From: CAZPXZ01 sp965219495
GTDB taxonomy: Bacteria; Pseudomonadota; Alphaproteobacteria; Rhodobacterales; CAZPXZ01
Length of the DNA stretch: 64,000 nt
Direction of reading: 5' to 3'
Assembly (NCBI GenBank): GCA_965219495.1
Contig: OZ244777.1
Coordinates: forward strand, 2,604,001-2,668,000
Position numbers and translations under genes: made by a program. The notes under the pieces were generated by a model, which saw nothing but the letters and a program-made list of their open reading frames with translations, had not been told where the DNA came from and made no database searches. Position 1 is the first letter of the stretch, and every line of letters starts with the position of its first letter. Positions 44,988 to 54,106 of this stretch are shown one piece after another.

Positions 44988-45299
44988 TTGTCTCCATCTC
45001 CATGAACCAAACCGACCAGCGCAAGCCGTACCCCCAAGAAAGCAAGTGATGGAACGTCTCCCGGGGTAGCCGCTGCAAGGCGCCGGCGCGCCGGCGCAAG
45101 CAGGACACTATCATTCGCGCCTTCTGGCATTGCGCAAGGAGCGGGACCTGTCGGCGACGGATCTGTCCAAATTGAGGCGGCTGCATGGACAAGTGGCGGG
45201 TGGCCACCGTTTATCCCGAGCGTGCGGCGGTGGCGACTACCGCACGCTGGATCTCCGTCTCCCCGTGCTGTGCATCGATTTCGGCGGCCTGTACCTGTT
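44988..45299. other. intergenic stretch with an 18-bp palindrome
   Basis: No gene is seen. A perfect 18-bp palindrome (GCGCCGGCGCGCCGGCGC) is at 45080-45097, 92 bp after the macro-domain stop. It could form a cruciform, act as part of a bidirectional terminator or bind a protein; it lacks a T run. Confidence 0.4.
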
Positions 45300-45478
45300 G
45301 GCTGGCGGCCTCGCGCGTTTCGGCTTCGACGCCATCCTGCGAAGAGCGGCATGCCAGACACTTCGAATGTGATTCCGATCATCGTCATCGGCAGGATGAT
45401 GATGCGCAGACAGCCAGCGTAGAAGATGAAAGTGTGGCCAACGCAAATCCAGCCGCAGATCTCCGAACGAACGGCCAT
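45300..45478 (-). pseudogene. small membrane-protein remnant downstream of the sugar permeases
   Basis: It starts 38 bp after the permease stop with MAVRSEICGWICVGHTFIF followed by RIIILPMTMIGITFEVSG, one clear membrane segment or hairpin. At MPLF the coherent text continues only after a frame change (DGVEAETREAASQQVQAAEI, then IQRAVVATAARSG, stop near 45219). A frameshifted accessory gene of the importer operon is likely. I do not recognise the family. Confidence 0.4.
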
Positions 45479-45516
45479 TGCAGCGAAGAGGATCAGTAAA
45501 CCTGGTCCTGGCTGTA

Positions 45517-46347
45517 TCAGCCTTTCACGGCTCCAGCGGTCACGCCCTCCAAAAAGTACCTTTGAATGAAGGTGAAGATCACAACGACGGGAAGGGTCGC
45601 GATGGTGCCCAGAGCCATGATCTCTCCCCAGCGAATGTCGAAAGAGGTGATAAATTCCGAGATGCCAACCGGGAGCGTCTTGTTCGCGGTACTTGTCCCG
45701 ATGACGCTCGCAAACAGGAATTCATTCCACGACATTATGAATACGATGACGGCAGTTGAGAAGATTCCAGGCAGCGCCAATGGCAGGATTACGCGCGTGA
45801 ACGCCTGAAAATAAGTGGCTCCGTCAACCCAAGCTGCTTCGTCAAGCTCACGTGGGATCGACAGGAAGAACGAACGCAGCATCCACAGCGACAGCGGCAT
45901 GGTCACTACGATGTGGCTGACGACAACACCGATCTTGGAATCGATCAGTTTCAGTGAGTTGAGCATTACGAAGATCGGTACGAAGAGCAGGATCGCCGGA
46001 AATACGTAGCTCAGAAGAGAGGTAAACATGAACAAATTCCGACCCGGAAATCGAAAACGCGTCATGCTGTACCCGCCAAGAGTCCCGATGGAAATCGTGA
46101 TTGCGGTGGTTGCCGTCGCGATCAAAAGGCTGTTCAGAAAAAATGCTGGAGCGTTTGTCCGTAGCAGTACCTCGCGGTACCATTCCAACGTAAGGGTACT
46201 GGGTATGATCTGCGGCGGACTTGTGAACAACTCTGGGCCGGTCTTCAACGACGACACTACCATCCAGAACAACGGAAATCCGACAAAGAGAACAAGCGCG
46301 AGCAGCGTGGCGTAGGTTAGTACGAGTTGATAACGGGACGCTTTCAC
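45517..46347 (-). CDS. sugar ABC transporter permease, CUT1 type (MalG-like)
   Basis: A 276-residue permease with six hydrophobic segments. The EAA loop is DEAAWVDGATYFQAFTRVILP and the C-terminus FIQRYFLEGVTAGAVKG is the MalG hallmark. The start is GTG 46347: it overlaps the other permease's stop as GTGA, giving the N-terminus VKASRYQLVLTYATLLAL. The longer upstream frame is noise. It partners the next permease to import a sugar or sugar acid. Confidence 0.92.
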   Translation of the reverse strand: MKASRYQLVLTYATLLALVLFVGFPLFWMVVSSLKTGPELFTSPPQIIPSTLTLEWYREVLLRTNAPAFFLNSLLIATATTAITISIGTLGGYSMTRFRFPGRNLFMFTSLLSYVFPAILLFVPIFVMLNSLKLIDSKIGVVVSHIVVTMPLSLWMLRSFFLSIPRELDEAAWVDGATYFQAFTRVILPLALPGIFSTAVIVFIMSWNEFLFASVIGTSTANKTLPVGISEFITSFDIRWGEIMALGTIATLPVVVIFTFIQRYFLEGVTAGAVKG

Positions 46348-47270
46348 CGGGTTTCCTCTCCGAAACGCGAAGCACGAAAATACAAGACCGCCATCACCAG
46401 CAAAACGATACCCATTGCGATGCCTAACGCGGAGGCGAACCCGAACCTGAAAAATCCCATGGCCTCTTGGAAGATCCAAATAGGCCAGTGTTCGGTTGTA
46501 CCTGCGGGACCACCCTTTGTGATCAGCCAGATCACATCGAAGTAGGTGATGGTCCAAATGCCGCGCAGCACCAATAGTACGATCGTGGCATTGCGAAGGC
46601 CCGGCAGTGTGACGTACCGAAACTCCTGGAACGGATTTGCCCCGTCGACTCTTGCGGCATCGTAGAGTTCCTTCGGAATGTTCTGGAGTGCCGCCCAGTA
46701 GACGATCATGACGAAGGGAAACGCCCGCCATACATTGGCGACGACAACGCTGAACATCGCCCCACTCGGAATGGCGAGAGGAGATTGGTCGGGCGGCAGC
46801 ACGCCGAGGCCCTGCGCCGCAAAGCTGACAATTCCGAAGCTTCCGTCGAGCATCCAGCGCCAGAACAACGCAAGCGCGATGACCGGGACTACATACGGCA
46901 TGAGCAAAATGGTTCGCACAATCGCCAATCCACGGACTCTTTGATTGATCGCGAGTGCTGCGACGAGTCCCAGCCCGAACTGTCCGGTGAGCGAACCGAC
47001 GGACCAGATGAGAGTGTTAATGAGGACCGGCCAGAATTTGTCGTTTTCTACGATCAACAAGTAGTTTGAGAGGCCCGTGAATTGTTCGGTTCCGAAAAAG
47101 AAATTGACTTCGAAAAGGCTTAGTCGAAAAGCGCTATAAACCGGATAGAGGACCAGGAGAATTATCAGCGCAATTGCTGGCAGCACAAATGCGAGTCCGG
47201 CAAGCGTACCCGTATGGCGTATGAGTTGCGGCGTGTGCTGGCGAAGCGGCCGTGAGCTCGTCGCGCTCAC
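46344..47270 (-). CDS. sugar ABC transporter permease, CUT1 type (MalF-like)
   Basis: A 308-residue permease. The N-terminal segment LAFVLPAIALIILLVLYPV is typical of UgpA/MalF-type subunits. The EAA loop is YDAARVDGANPFQEFRYVTLP, followed by LITKGGPAGTTEHWPIWIF, the usual periplasmic loop near the C-terminus. It begins 41 bp after the binding-protein gene and overlaps the next permease by 4 bases. No ATPase gene is in the operon, so a shared MalK/UgpC-like ATPase from elsewhere is needed. Confidence 0.92.
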   Translation of the reverse strand: MSATSSRPLRQHTPQLIRHTGTLAGLAFVLPAIALIILLVLYPVYSAFRLSLFEVNFFFGTEQFTGLSNYLLIVENDKFWPVLINTLIWSVGSLTGQFGLGLVAALAINQRVRGLAIVRTILLMPYVVPVIALALFWRWMLDGSFGIVSFAAQGLGVLPPDQSPLAIPSGAMFSVVVANVWRAFPFVMIVYWAALQNIPKELYDAARVDGANPFQEFRYVTLPGLRNATIVLLVLRGIWTITYFDVIWLITKGGPAGTTEHWPIWIFQEAMGFFRFGFASALGIAMGIVLLVMAVLYFRASRFGEETR

Positions 47271-47311
47271 GGCCGCTTCGTCCCGCGTCGTTAGTTGAGT
47301 CCAGTCTTGAC

Positions 47312-48652
47312 TCAGCTTTCATCAAGGCCCAAGAGCGAGATTAGGATTCGCAATTGAGAGTCGATCCGGTCAATCGCCTGTTCGACACTGATCTTGCCCA
47401 ACGTCGCACTTTGGATGGCGTCGCCGATAAATGTTGTAGCTTCAATTTGACCGGCCAGCGGCGTCAAACCGGCTTCCATGCCATAGCGATACCAGTTGTC
47501 CATCACCTCATTGAAGATGATTTCAAGCTGTGGCCGGAACCGGTTGACCACTTCGTTGTTCCGGTACGTGTCACTGTCGAAAGCGCTTTGCGTGGACGGA
47601 ATCGCGAAAACTGGACGCGAATTGGCTCGCTGCGCAACCCGATCAACATCGTACATGCACTGAACGAGTTTCTTGGAGGCCGCCACTTCCGCTTCGGGGG
47701 CTCGGCTGACAAGGTAGTAATAGCCTCCGTTCAAGGAAGCTGGAGCAGCACCGGTCGGGCCCGGAAACGGGAATACACCCATGTTATCCAGCATCTCGGG
47801 ATTCTGCTCGACAGCCATCAGGACAACGGCGCCCCATTCGTTGGTCATTGCGACCTTTCCTTCGACATAGCTTGTCCGGAAATCGCCGTGTCCCCATTCG
47901 ATGCTGACGGGCGGAGATGCCGCCTTGTGCAAGTCGATCATGAACTGGAGCGCCGCAATTGCGACATCGCGGTCGCGACCGAAGGCATACTCTCCGGTTT
48001 CCGGGTCGAAGACAGATCCTCCGGCGGAGTACAGGAACTGGAAGTAGGTCTGTGCAGCAACGCCTGAACCGCGGCTCATGGGTACTGCCATTCCGTAGAA
48101 GTCGATGTTGCCATCGTTATCAGTGTCGCGGTTGAGCGTCGTTGCGGCATTCATGAGTTCGTCCCACGTTGTTGGGACATCCAGACCGGCTTCCTCAAAT
48201 AGATCTTTCCGGTACCAGACAGACTGATGAAGCGCCCAGTCGGGAATGCCCCAGACCTGGCCGCCCTTCGCAACCGCGTTCAAATACGCAGGGCGAAAAT
48301 CGTCGCGTCCAAGTTCGTCGATGACGTCATCGAGGGGAACCAATCCGTTCTTCGCTTGAAGAAAACCGACCATCCCCTCGATGGTGTTCATCACGTTCGG
48401 AAGCTTTCCTCCCTGAAACGCGGTTATGACCCGCTGATACATCGAGCCGATAGAGACAGTTTCGAAATTAGCCGAGACGCCGGGCATGTCGGCAAGGCAT
48501 TCGTTTACGTGGCGCTCGATCACTTCGGACTGAGAAGCAGTAGTTAACTGCGTCCATACACTCAATTCGATTGACTGACCGGATGCTCCGGCAGGGAATA
48601 GGATCGTCAATAACAGCGGCGCCGCTGCAAACCTTTTTAGCAGTGTGACCAT
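47312..48652 (-). CDS. sugar ABC transporter substrate-binding protein (family 1)
   Basis: A 446-residue extracellular binding protein of the UgpB/MalE group. The signal peptide (LLKRFAAAPLLLTILFPAGASG) follows the ATG at 48652, with AGGAGG 5-10 bases upstream. The mature part has ELSVWTQLTTASQSEVIE, GKLPNVMNTIEGMVGFLQ, WGIPDWALHQSVWYRKDLFE (characteristic of the family) and MTNEWGAVVLM. It captures the substrate for the two permeases downstream. Given uxuA, the isomerase and the Gfo/Idh protein, a hexuronate or aldonate-type ligand is likely but unproven. Confidence 0.92.
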   Translation of the reverse strand: MVTLLKRFAAAPLLLTILFPAGASGQSIELSVWTQLTTASQSEVIERHVNECLADMPGVSANFETVSIGSMYQRVITAFQGGKLPNVMNTIEGMVGFLQAKNGLVPLDDVIDELGRDDFRPAYLNAVAKGGQVWGIPDWALHQSVWYRKDLFEEAGLDVPTTWDELMNAATTLNRDTDNDGNIDFYGMAVPMSRGSGVAAQTYFQFLYSAGGSVFDPETGEYAFGRDRDVAIAALQFMIDLHKAASPPVSIEWGHGDFRTSYVEGKVAMTNEWGAVVLMAVEQNPEMLDNMGVFPFPGPTGAAPASLNGGYYYLVSRAPEAEVAASKKLVQCMYDVDRVAQRANSRPVFAIPSTQSAFDSDTYRNNEVVNRFRPQLEIIFNEVMDNWYRYGMEAGLTPLAGQIEATTFIGDAIQSATLGKISVEQAIDRIDSQLRILISLLGLDES

Positions 48653-50042
48653 GGGTTTCCTCCTTTCAATGAATTGCGTATTCGCCTCCTTCACTTGAGG
48701 ATGAGAGCGTGCCGCATGCGTCGGATCGAATACGTGTCCAATAACTATTTGGCTCAGCCGTTTTTTTGAACGACATTTCATTTTTGTATTTCGCTCCAGG
48801 AATGGAGTCAAGGATTAATCGTGAATCCGAACACGCAGGTTACGGGTAATTCGAGGGATTCACGGCCGGTCATGACACGAACCGCGGGAATGAAGCGGGT
48901 GATTGCTACCAGGATGCGTCAACCAGTTTGCAACGCCGCATTCTCCCACTTTTCGGCGCACTCCCTTGTTCTTGTCGAGGCGCCCGAAGTCTGGGCGCGG
49001 ATCAGAATGACACGCTGGTGGGCATGTGGTGCGTCAGTCGCATTCCTTTGGTTCTGAAATGGATTCCAAGCAAGCAGACTGGGAGATCGGCCAGGGTCCC
49101 TGCCCGTTGCCCAGAATGCCGAAACGCGGTGCGTAGTGCACAGTGCGGCAACCCGCGCATCGTGACCCGCAGGTCCTTTGATCCAGCCGCTTTGAATCCG
49201 TCGCTTTGGAACGATCCATTGCATGCCGGACTCGCCGAGGAGTTCCGCAACCGAGGATGACAGCCAAGCTTCAACTTGGTCTATCGCGGCCGCAATCGTG
49301 AGAGCAGGCCCGTGAATCTCGAGTGGTTTGCGTCGGTCAAGAATTCATGCGTTCGAAGCCACGGTAGCCTCCGATCCGCGCGGCCGCACGCAACCGTTTC
49401 CATTCGGGATCGAGTTCGCGTGCTGCCTGGCGCCAGCACGGTACGCGTAGACGAGAAGTTCCCCAACCGCCGCGATCCTCATGGGCTGCTTCCCGAATCC
49501 GAGGAAACGCGGCGCCCCGGTACTCCGCTTGCAAGCCACAGTCGCCGATATTGGAGTCCTTCAGCCTGGGCCGGCCTTGATCGCGCCTCGCGCGTGGCGC
49601 CAAGCGCAGCCCGCGCTCAAATCGCGACCAAAAAGTGACGCTCTTCACTGCGGCGGAGGCTCTCGCTTTTCTGGCGCGCTCGCCCGAAGTCTCGATCGTC
49701 GTTTTCATGTATGAAGACCCCGTTTTCGGATATGGGCAGCTGTACTGCTCCGCCAGTCGGCTCGATCCAACGGGACGGCACGGCCCTTACGGTTCCGCCA
49801 GATGCTTGAAGAGACATCAGGGGCCTCGCCTGGCATTTCCAGCGGCGACGAACGCTGGACGGATCAAAGCCGGCCGTGAGCCGTGCAACCGAAGATGTAG
49901 ACTGTCTCTCGCCGCCGAGGTGACCAATGCCTTTCTGCGCTCCATCCTGACCGCCTCACTTCGTATCCTGAACGACAGCAAAGCGCACGCAGCACAGTTT
50001 GTGAGCAAGACCAGCTTTCGGTGGAAGTAGTTCGTCCGAAGA
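48653..50042. other. 1.4 kb decayed stretch
   Basis: No intact gene. A palindrome-like TTTGAA-CGACAT-TTCA lies at 48765-48780, 113 bp before the binding-protein ATG, and resembles the IclR-gene operator at 50993-51009. Between 49300 and 49830, minus-strand frames contain coding-like text (AAHEDRGGWGTSRLRVPCWR; VFIHENDDRDFGRA) broken by frame changes. I do not recognise it; it is probably an old operon gene. Confidence 0.4.
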
Positions 50043-50460
50043 TCAGCCGCCGACGTACTCCGCAGTCAAGTATGAATCGTAGTCGCTTTCAACCGGCCGC
50101 CGCAGCGAAGCCCGCCACCTGCCTTTCCCTTCTCCCGGAACGCGCTGCCTGAAGGCATGCGGGTCGCATTCAGCGGCGCCATCCGCGTTGCAGTTCTCTG
50201 GCAGCACACAATCACTGATGTGAATATGGCGGACGAGCGGCCGCTGCAACCGGAATGCCGCCTCATCATTCGGTCCTCCCATCACAATCAGATTGGCCCG
50301 GTCGTACAGGATGCCGGTGGAACGATGATCGATCGCCGCGATTGGGCATACGGTATTCGCCGCTGCCGAGATTGCGGTCTCCATATGGTTTCTCACCGCC
50401 AGCCCTGCCTTCCGCTTTGCAGCCTCTTTCGCCAGAGCGCGCAGGATTTAGGCGACGGGG
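50043..50460 (-). pseudogene. TIM-barrel isomerase remnant, paralogue of 42.7-43.6 kb gene
   Basis: The C-terminal third of a xylose-isomerase-like protein: LRALAKEAAKRKAGLAVRNH then METAISAAANTVC, LYDRANLIVMGGPNDEAAFR, VRHIHISDC and YLTAEYVGG. It aligns segment by segment with the intact isomerase (VIENHMET; LYDPANLKVMGE; IRHVHLNDF; FITAEYG). The N-terminal two thirds are missing or unreadable upstream. It is non-functional. Confidence 0.75.
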
Positions 50461-50976
50461 CATGGGGCCATTCCGTTGCTCTGGATCCAGCGTGTCAACC
50501 GCGCGCCTCCGGATCATCCCGGCACACAGCGCCAACACCTCCAAGCGGGAATCACGCACGATGGAGCGAATTCCCGTAACTTGTCCACAGCCAGTGCCAA
50601 GCGACAAGACGCAATGACAATCCTCCCGGAAAATCAACTCGGTGCCATCTTAAACTCAGCCTACCAATCAACTGAGCTGCTTCGGCGACGGTTTGATTCG
50701 GCGGCGTCATCGCGTGGGCGGTATAATTTTGTTGGCATGAACCGTTTATGATCCGGATTCCAACCGATGGGGTGCAACTGCGATCTGGGAAAACTGATCT
50801 ATCCGCCGCAGGATTTTCATCATCGTATTGCGCAAACCTCGCATTCAAGGCGTGTCTGCCTGAATTTGTCTTGATTCCCTTCGAAATATTGGAACTACGC
50901 TTTGCGAACGAGCGCGCTCACGAACACAGTCGAGTCAAAGTCCGTCACCGGAAATCGCTGGATCGCTTGACATAGG
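50461..50976. other. intergenic stretch upstream of the IclR gene
   Basis: No gene is seen. A TTGACA (50967-50972) near the right end could be the -35 box of the IclR gene; no matching -10 is clear. Regulatory inverted repeats begin at 50977. Confidence 0.4.
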
Positions 50977-51010
50977 ATTTGAATTTGTGCTTTTTGAACA
51001 CTATTCAAAT
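50977..51010. promoter_or_regulatory. candidate IclR operator (nested inverted repeats)
   Basis: TTTGAA-CACTA-TTCAAA (50993-51009) is a perfect 6-bp palindrome with a 5-base centre. An outer repeat ATTTGAAT (50977-50984) pairs exactly with ATTCAAAT (51003-51010). It overlaps the region just upstream of the ribosome site of the iclR gene (ATG 51021), as expected for autoregulation. A similar TTTGAA-N6-TTCA lies before the sugar binding-protein gene at 48765-48780. Confidence 0.5.
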
Positions 51011-51020
51011 TGGAGATTCC

Positions 51021-51869
51021 ATGTCCGTTCAGATCACCCGTTGCCTCCAAATCATCGAGTTGCTGGCTGTCAGTGACGAAGGAATGGCGTTACGCGACCT
51101 GGCTGTCGCCACCGACATGACCAAGCCCGGCGCCCATCGTATTCTCGCCTGTCTGGCGGAACTCGGCTATGTGATCCAAGGTGAGAGGGATCAGAACTAC
51201 TATCTTTCAAGCCGCCTTCCCTTGCTTGGCCTGCAATATTCTAGGAATCTCATCAATTACAGGCTCATACAGCCGGTGCTGGACCGTCTTGCCGGCATCA
51301 CGCGTGAGTTGGTGCAAATGACGCTGGCGACCGACCGGGCGCTCTACTGGATCGCGGCGGCGCAGGGCACACGCAGTGGGCTGCGATTTCAGGCGAATGT
51401 TGGCGAAAAAGCGTTATTGACCTCGACGGCGGTCGGTCAGGCATGGTTGTCGACAGTCACTCAAGACCGGGTCGTCCAACTCGTTCTGCTGGAGGGTTTC
51501 GGCCATCCCGAAACTCTCGGGCCAAACGCGCCGCGAAGCCTGGAGGTGCTGCATGGATGCCTGGCGCAGGCGCGCGATCAAGGCTACGCAGTCGTCATCG
51601 ACAGCGCCGAACTGGGAGTGAGCGCAGTCGCTTGTCCGGTTCGTACGGCCGACGGGAAACACTCGGTGGGCACTTTGGGAATGGCTGCTCCGACGGTGCG
51701 AATGAACGAAGATGCTCTTCATCGCTTCGGTCGAATTTTGGTCGATTCCGCATCTGAATTGTCGGACAGTCTCGACTATGCCGCCATGGCTCTCAGCATC
51801 AAGAATGTAGCTCAGGCGAAAATGTTGGCCGTGACCGGCGCCGGTGAAGAATTCGCCCTCGTCGGCTGA
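51021..51869 (+). CDS. IclR-family transcriptional regulator
   Basis: A 282-residue IclR-type regulator with an N-terminal winged helix-turn-helix (ITRCLQIIELLAVSDEGMAL, then LRDLAVATDMTKPGAHRILA) and a C-terminal effector domain (TAVGQAWLS; AVACPVRTADGKHSVGTLGM). It probably senses a sugar acid or its breakdown product and controls the importer and catabolic genes nearby. ATG 51021 has GGAG at a suitable distance; the in-frame ATG at 50979 would place the start before the palindromic operator. It is followed after 17 bp by the Gfo/Idh gene. Confidence 0.9.
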   Translation: MSVQITRCLQIIELLAVSDEGMALRDLAVATDMTKPGAHRILACLAELGYVIQGERDQNYYLSSRLPLLGLQYSRNLINYRLIQPVLDRLAGITRELVQMTLATDRALYWIAAAQGTRSGLRFQANVGEKALLTSTAVGQAWLSTVTQDRVVQLVLLEGFGHPETLGPNAPRSLEVLHGCLAQARDQGYAVVIDSAELGVSAVACPVRTADGKHSVGTLGMAAPTVRMNEDALHRFGRILVDSASELSDSLDYAAMALSIKNVAQAKMLAVTGAGEEFALVG

Positions 51870-51886
51870 TCGAGTCCGTTCTAAAC

Positions 51887-52882
51887 ATGGGTATTCTCAA
51901 AGACAGCGGTCTACGTTTCGGAATATTTGGCCTTGGTCATTGGCATGCGGAGTACTACCGAAAAATTCTGGCCGGGGATTCAGTATCCATTGTTGCGGCA
52001 ACCGACCGGAATCTGGATGCGGGGATCCGCAAAGCCCGGCTGTGGGATATTCCCTTCGAATCCGACCTGGACGACATGATTGCTCGGTACCGGCCGGACT
52101 TTCTATTTGTGCTGCCCCGGCACGATCAGGCCTGCGCCGACATTGAACGAGCGGTGGCCACCAAGTTGCCATTGCTGATTGAAAAGCCGTTCGGACTAAA
52201 CGCGGTCGAGGCCCAGCGAGCAGCAGAAGCAGCAGAGGCGGCAGCGGTTTTCGCCGACACTTGCCTTCCCAACCGGCACATGGATATCTGGAACGCCTGC
52301 CGCGAACTTGATGCCTTGCCGGCCAAAGGTGGGCTCCGATATGCACATTTCAGGATGAACAACGGACCTGCCGGCCGGTATTTCGATTACGACGTTCCGT
52401 GGATGCTGGAAAAGAATTTGAGTGGAGGCGGCGCCCTCCGAAACCTGGGCTATCACGGTGCTGATGCCGCATTATTCGTGGCCCGGGACTGCTCGCTGGA
52501 AATCGAGAGTTCGCGGATGCGAATCCTGCCTGGTACGGAAATCGAGTTTTACGCCGCCGCAACGCTATTTACCGAGGACGGCGCGATCATCACGTTGGAA
52601 GCCGGATACGCCACCGCTTCCAATACCGGAATCGACCACGAGTGGCGCATTTCCACCGAGGAGGCGTTCCTGTGTCAACAGAACGGACGCCTCGTGGTTC
52701 AGGGCAAGTCGGACGCAAACCCACGCCTGGTGGTCGAGAATGACCATGAAGTCTTCTACGACAGGATGGTGAGGGAAAGTGTCCGTGCACTCGTTCAGGA
52801 CCGTCCACCTCACGCCCCCATCCAAGAGGCTGCAAGGGCGGCGGCGCTTATCGATGCAATCTACGAGCGGGCGCAGGCCTAG
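51887..52882 (+). CDS. Gfo/Idh/MocA-family oxidoreductase
   Basis: A 331-residue NAD(P)-dependent oxidoreductase. The Rossmann start is RFGIFGLGHWHAEYYRKIL, the cofactor and catalytic motif LLIEKPFGLNAVEAQ (EKP), then the C-terminal substrate domain with GGGALRNLGYHGADAALF (family Asp/His region). It probably oxidises or reduces a sugar or sugar acid, consistent with uxuA and the isomerase. It starts 17 bp after the IclR gene and shares its transcript. Confidence 0.88.
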   Translation: MGILKDSGLRFGIFGLGHWHAEYYRKILAGDSVSIVAATDRNLDAGIRKARLWDIPFESDLDDMIARYRPDFLFVLPRHDQACADIERAVATKLPLLIEKPFGLNAVEAQRAAEAAEAAAVFADTCLPNRHMDIWNACRELDALPAKGGLRYAHFRMNNGPAGRYFDYDVPWMLEKNLSGGGALRNLGYHGADAALFVARDCSLEIESSRMRILPGTEIEFYAAATLFTEDGAIITLEAGYATASNTGIDHEWRISTEEAFLCQQNGRLVVQGKSDANPRLVVENDHEVFYDRMVRESVRALVQDRPPHAPIQEAARAAALIDAIYERAQA

Positions 52883-52917
52883 CAAGAAATTGTAGTCCCT
52901 GGCAAAAGGTTATCTTG

Positions 52918-53802
52918 TGAAACTCGTACGGCATCGCGAAGCGGGCACCGAAAACCCCGGAATTGTTGCCGCGGACGGCTCGATACGAGATCTGTCGGCG
53001 CATATTGATGAAATTGAGCCCCGATCTTTGTCGATTTGAGTCCCTTGCAAGCCTTGCAGGAATAGATCCGTTGTCCCTTCCGGCAGTAAGCCCGGGTGCA
53101 AGGCTGGGGATACTGGTCCAAGGAATTCGCAAGTGCGTTTGTATCGGCAGGAACTATGCCGAGCACGCAGCCGAGTCCGGCGCGGGTTTGCCGAGCGATC
53201 CCATCGTGTTCACGAAGGTCGATAGGTCTCTTAACGGGCCATTCGACCCTGTCATCGTACCGAAGAATTCAACCCGCCTGAACCGGGAGGTCGAACTTGT
53301 CGTCGTCATCGGCAAAGCTTGTTCGGCCGTCGATGCCGAAACGGCTCCGTTTCGCGTCGCCGGTTACATGGTCGCCAACGATTATTCCGAACGGGAGTTT
53401 CAGGAAAAACAAGAGGGGCAATGAATCAAGGGGAAAGGGTGCGACAGCTTCACGCCCCTGGGTCCGTGGTTCGTGACTGCGAACGAGATCACCGATCCTC
53501 AAAACCCTTCTCTCTGGCTTGAGGTCAACGGAGTGCGCGAACAGAACGGTTCCACGGTACAGATGGTCGTGGGATGCGCCAACCTCGTCAGCTATGTCAG
53601 CGGCTTCATGACGTTGCGGGCGGGCGATGTCGTTCTGACTGGCGCGCCATCCGGGGTTGGCGGCGTGCAGACCCCGCCGAAGTTCCTCGAGCTCGGTGAT
53701 GCCTGCCGCGCCGGAATTGATGGCTTGGGAATTCGGCAGCAAACCATTGTGGAGCGGGATTCGGAAGAAACCATTGCCTGCCGTGCGAGGATATCGGAAT
53801 GA
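52918..53802 (+). pseudogene. fumarylacetoacetate-hydrolase-family gene, frameshifted and with a Trp-to-stop change
   Basis: Three pieces make one FAH-type protein of about 290 residues. From the GTG at 52918: KLVRHREAGTENPGIVAADG, ending in frame near 53034. From about 53030 in the next frame: LASLAGIDPLSLPAVS, CVCIGRNYAEHAAESGAGLP, VELVVVIGKA and VANDYSEREFQ. An in-frame TGA at 53422-53424 follows, exactly where the family has Trp in the GGQW-KGKGCD motif. The frame then continues KGKGCDSFTPLGPWFVTA, LVSYVSGFMTL and TGAPSGVG to 53802. Relatives cleave acylpyruvate-type or 2-keto-3-deoxy sugar acids. It is broken here unless the two lesions are sequence errors. Confidence 0.85.
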
Positions 53803-54106
53803 GTTCGATGCTCTTCCGAAGTCAACGTTGAGAGGCACGCTCGGGCAAAGACAGGCTGTGATTGAGAAAGCTGCAAAGCAGTTTCTTCTGAGCGACTCTC
53901 AAACCTTCTATTCGCCCTCCGGCAATTGCCTTTTCCACCGACAGCATCCGGTCACCGGAAAGACCATACATTGCTCAACATTGAAACCGTGTTGGGCGAA
54001 TCTTGTTGTAGGCTTACGAAAGTCCGCGTTCCGGAATTGGCGAGTCAAGGAAAAGGGAGTTGAAATCTGGATAGATGTATCTTTCTTGAGAACAAATATT
54101 CAGTTC
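53803..54106. other. intergenic stretch, no gene seen
   Basis: 304 bp between the FAH pseudogene and the stop of the convergent endonuclease gene; AT-richer near 54080-54110. No clear terminator hairpin was found. Confidence 0.4.

Noticed and set aside
50967..50995. Full sigma70 promoter for iclR starting at TTGACA 50967
   Set aside because: At 16-18 base spacing no acceptable -10 hexamer is present, so only the operator-like repeats are reported.
53422..53424. TGA recoded as Trp genome-wide
   Set aside because: Several intact genes end with TGA at conserved C-termini and in GTGA/ATGA overlaps; the FAH gene also has a frameshift, so it is a pseudogene or error.
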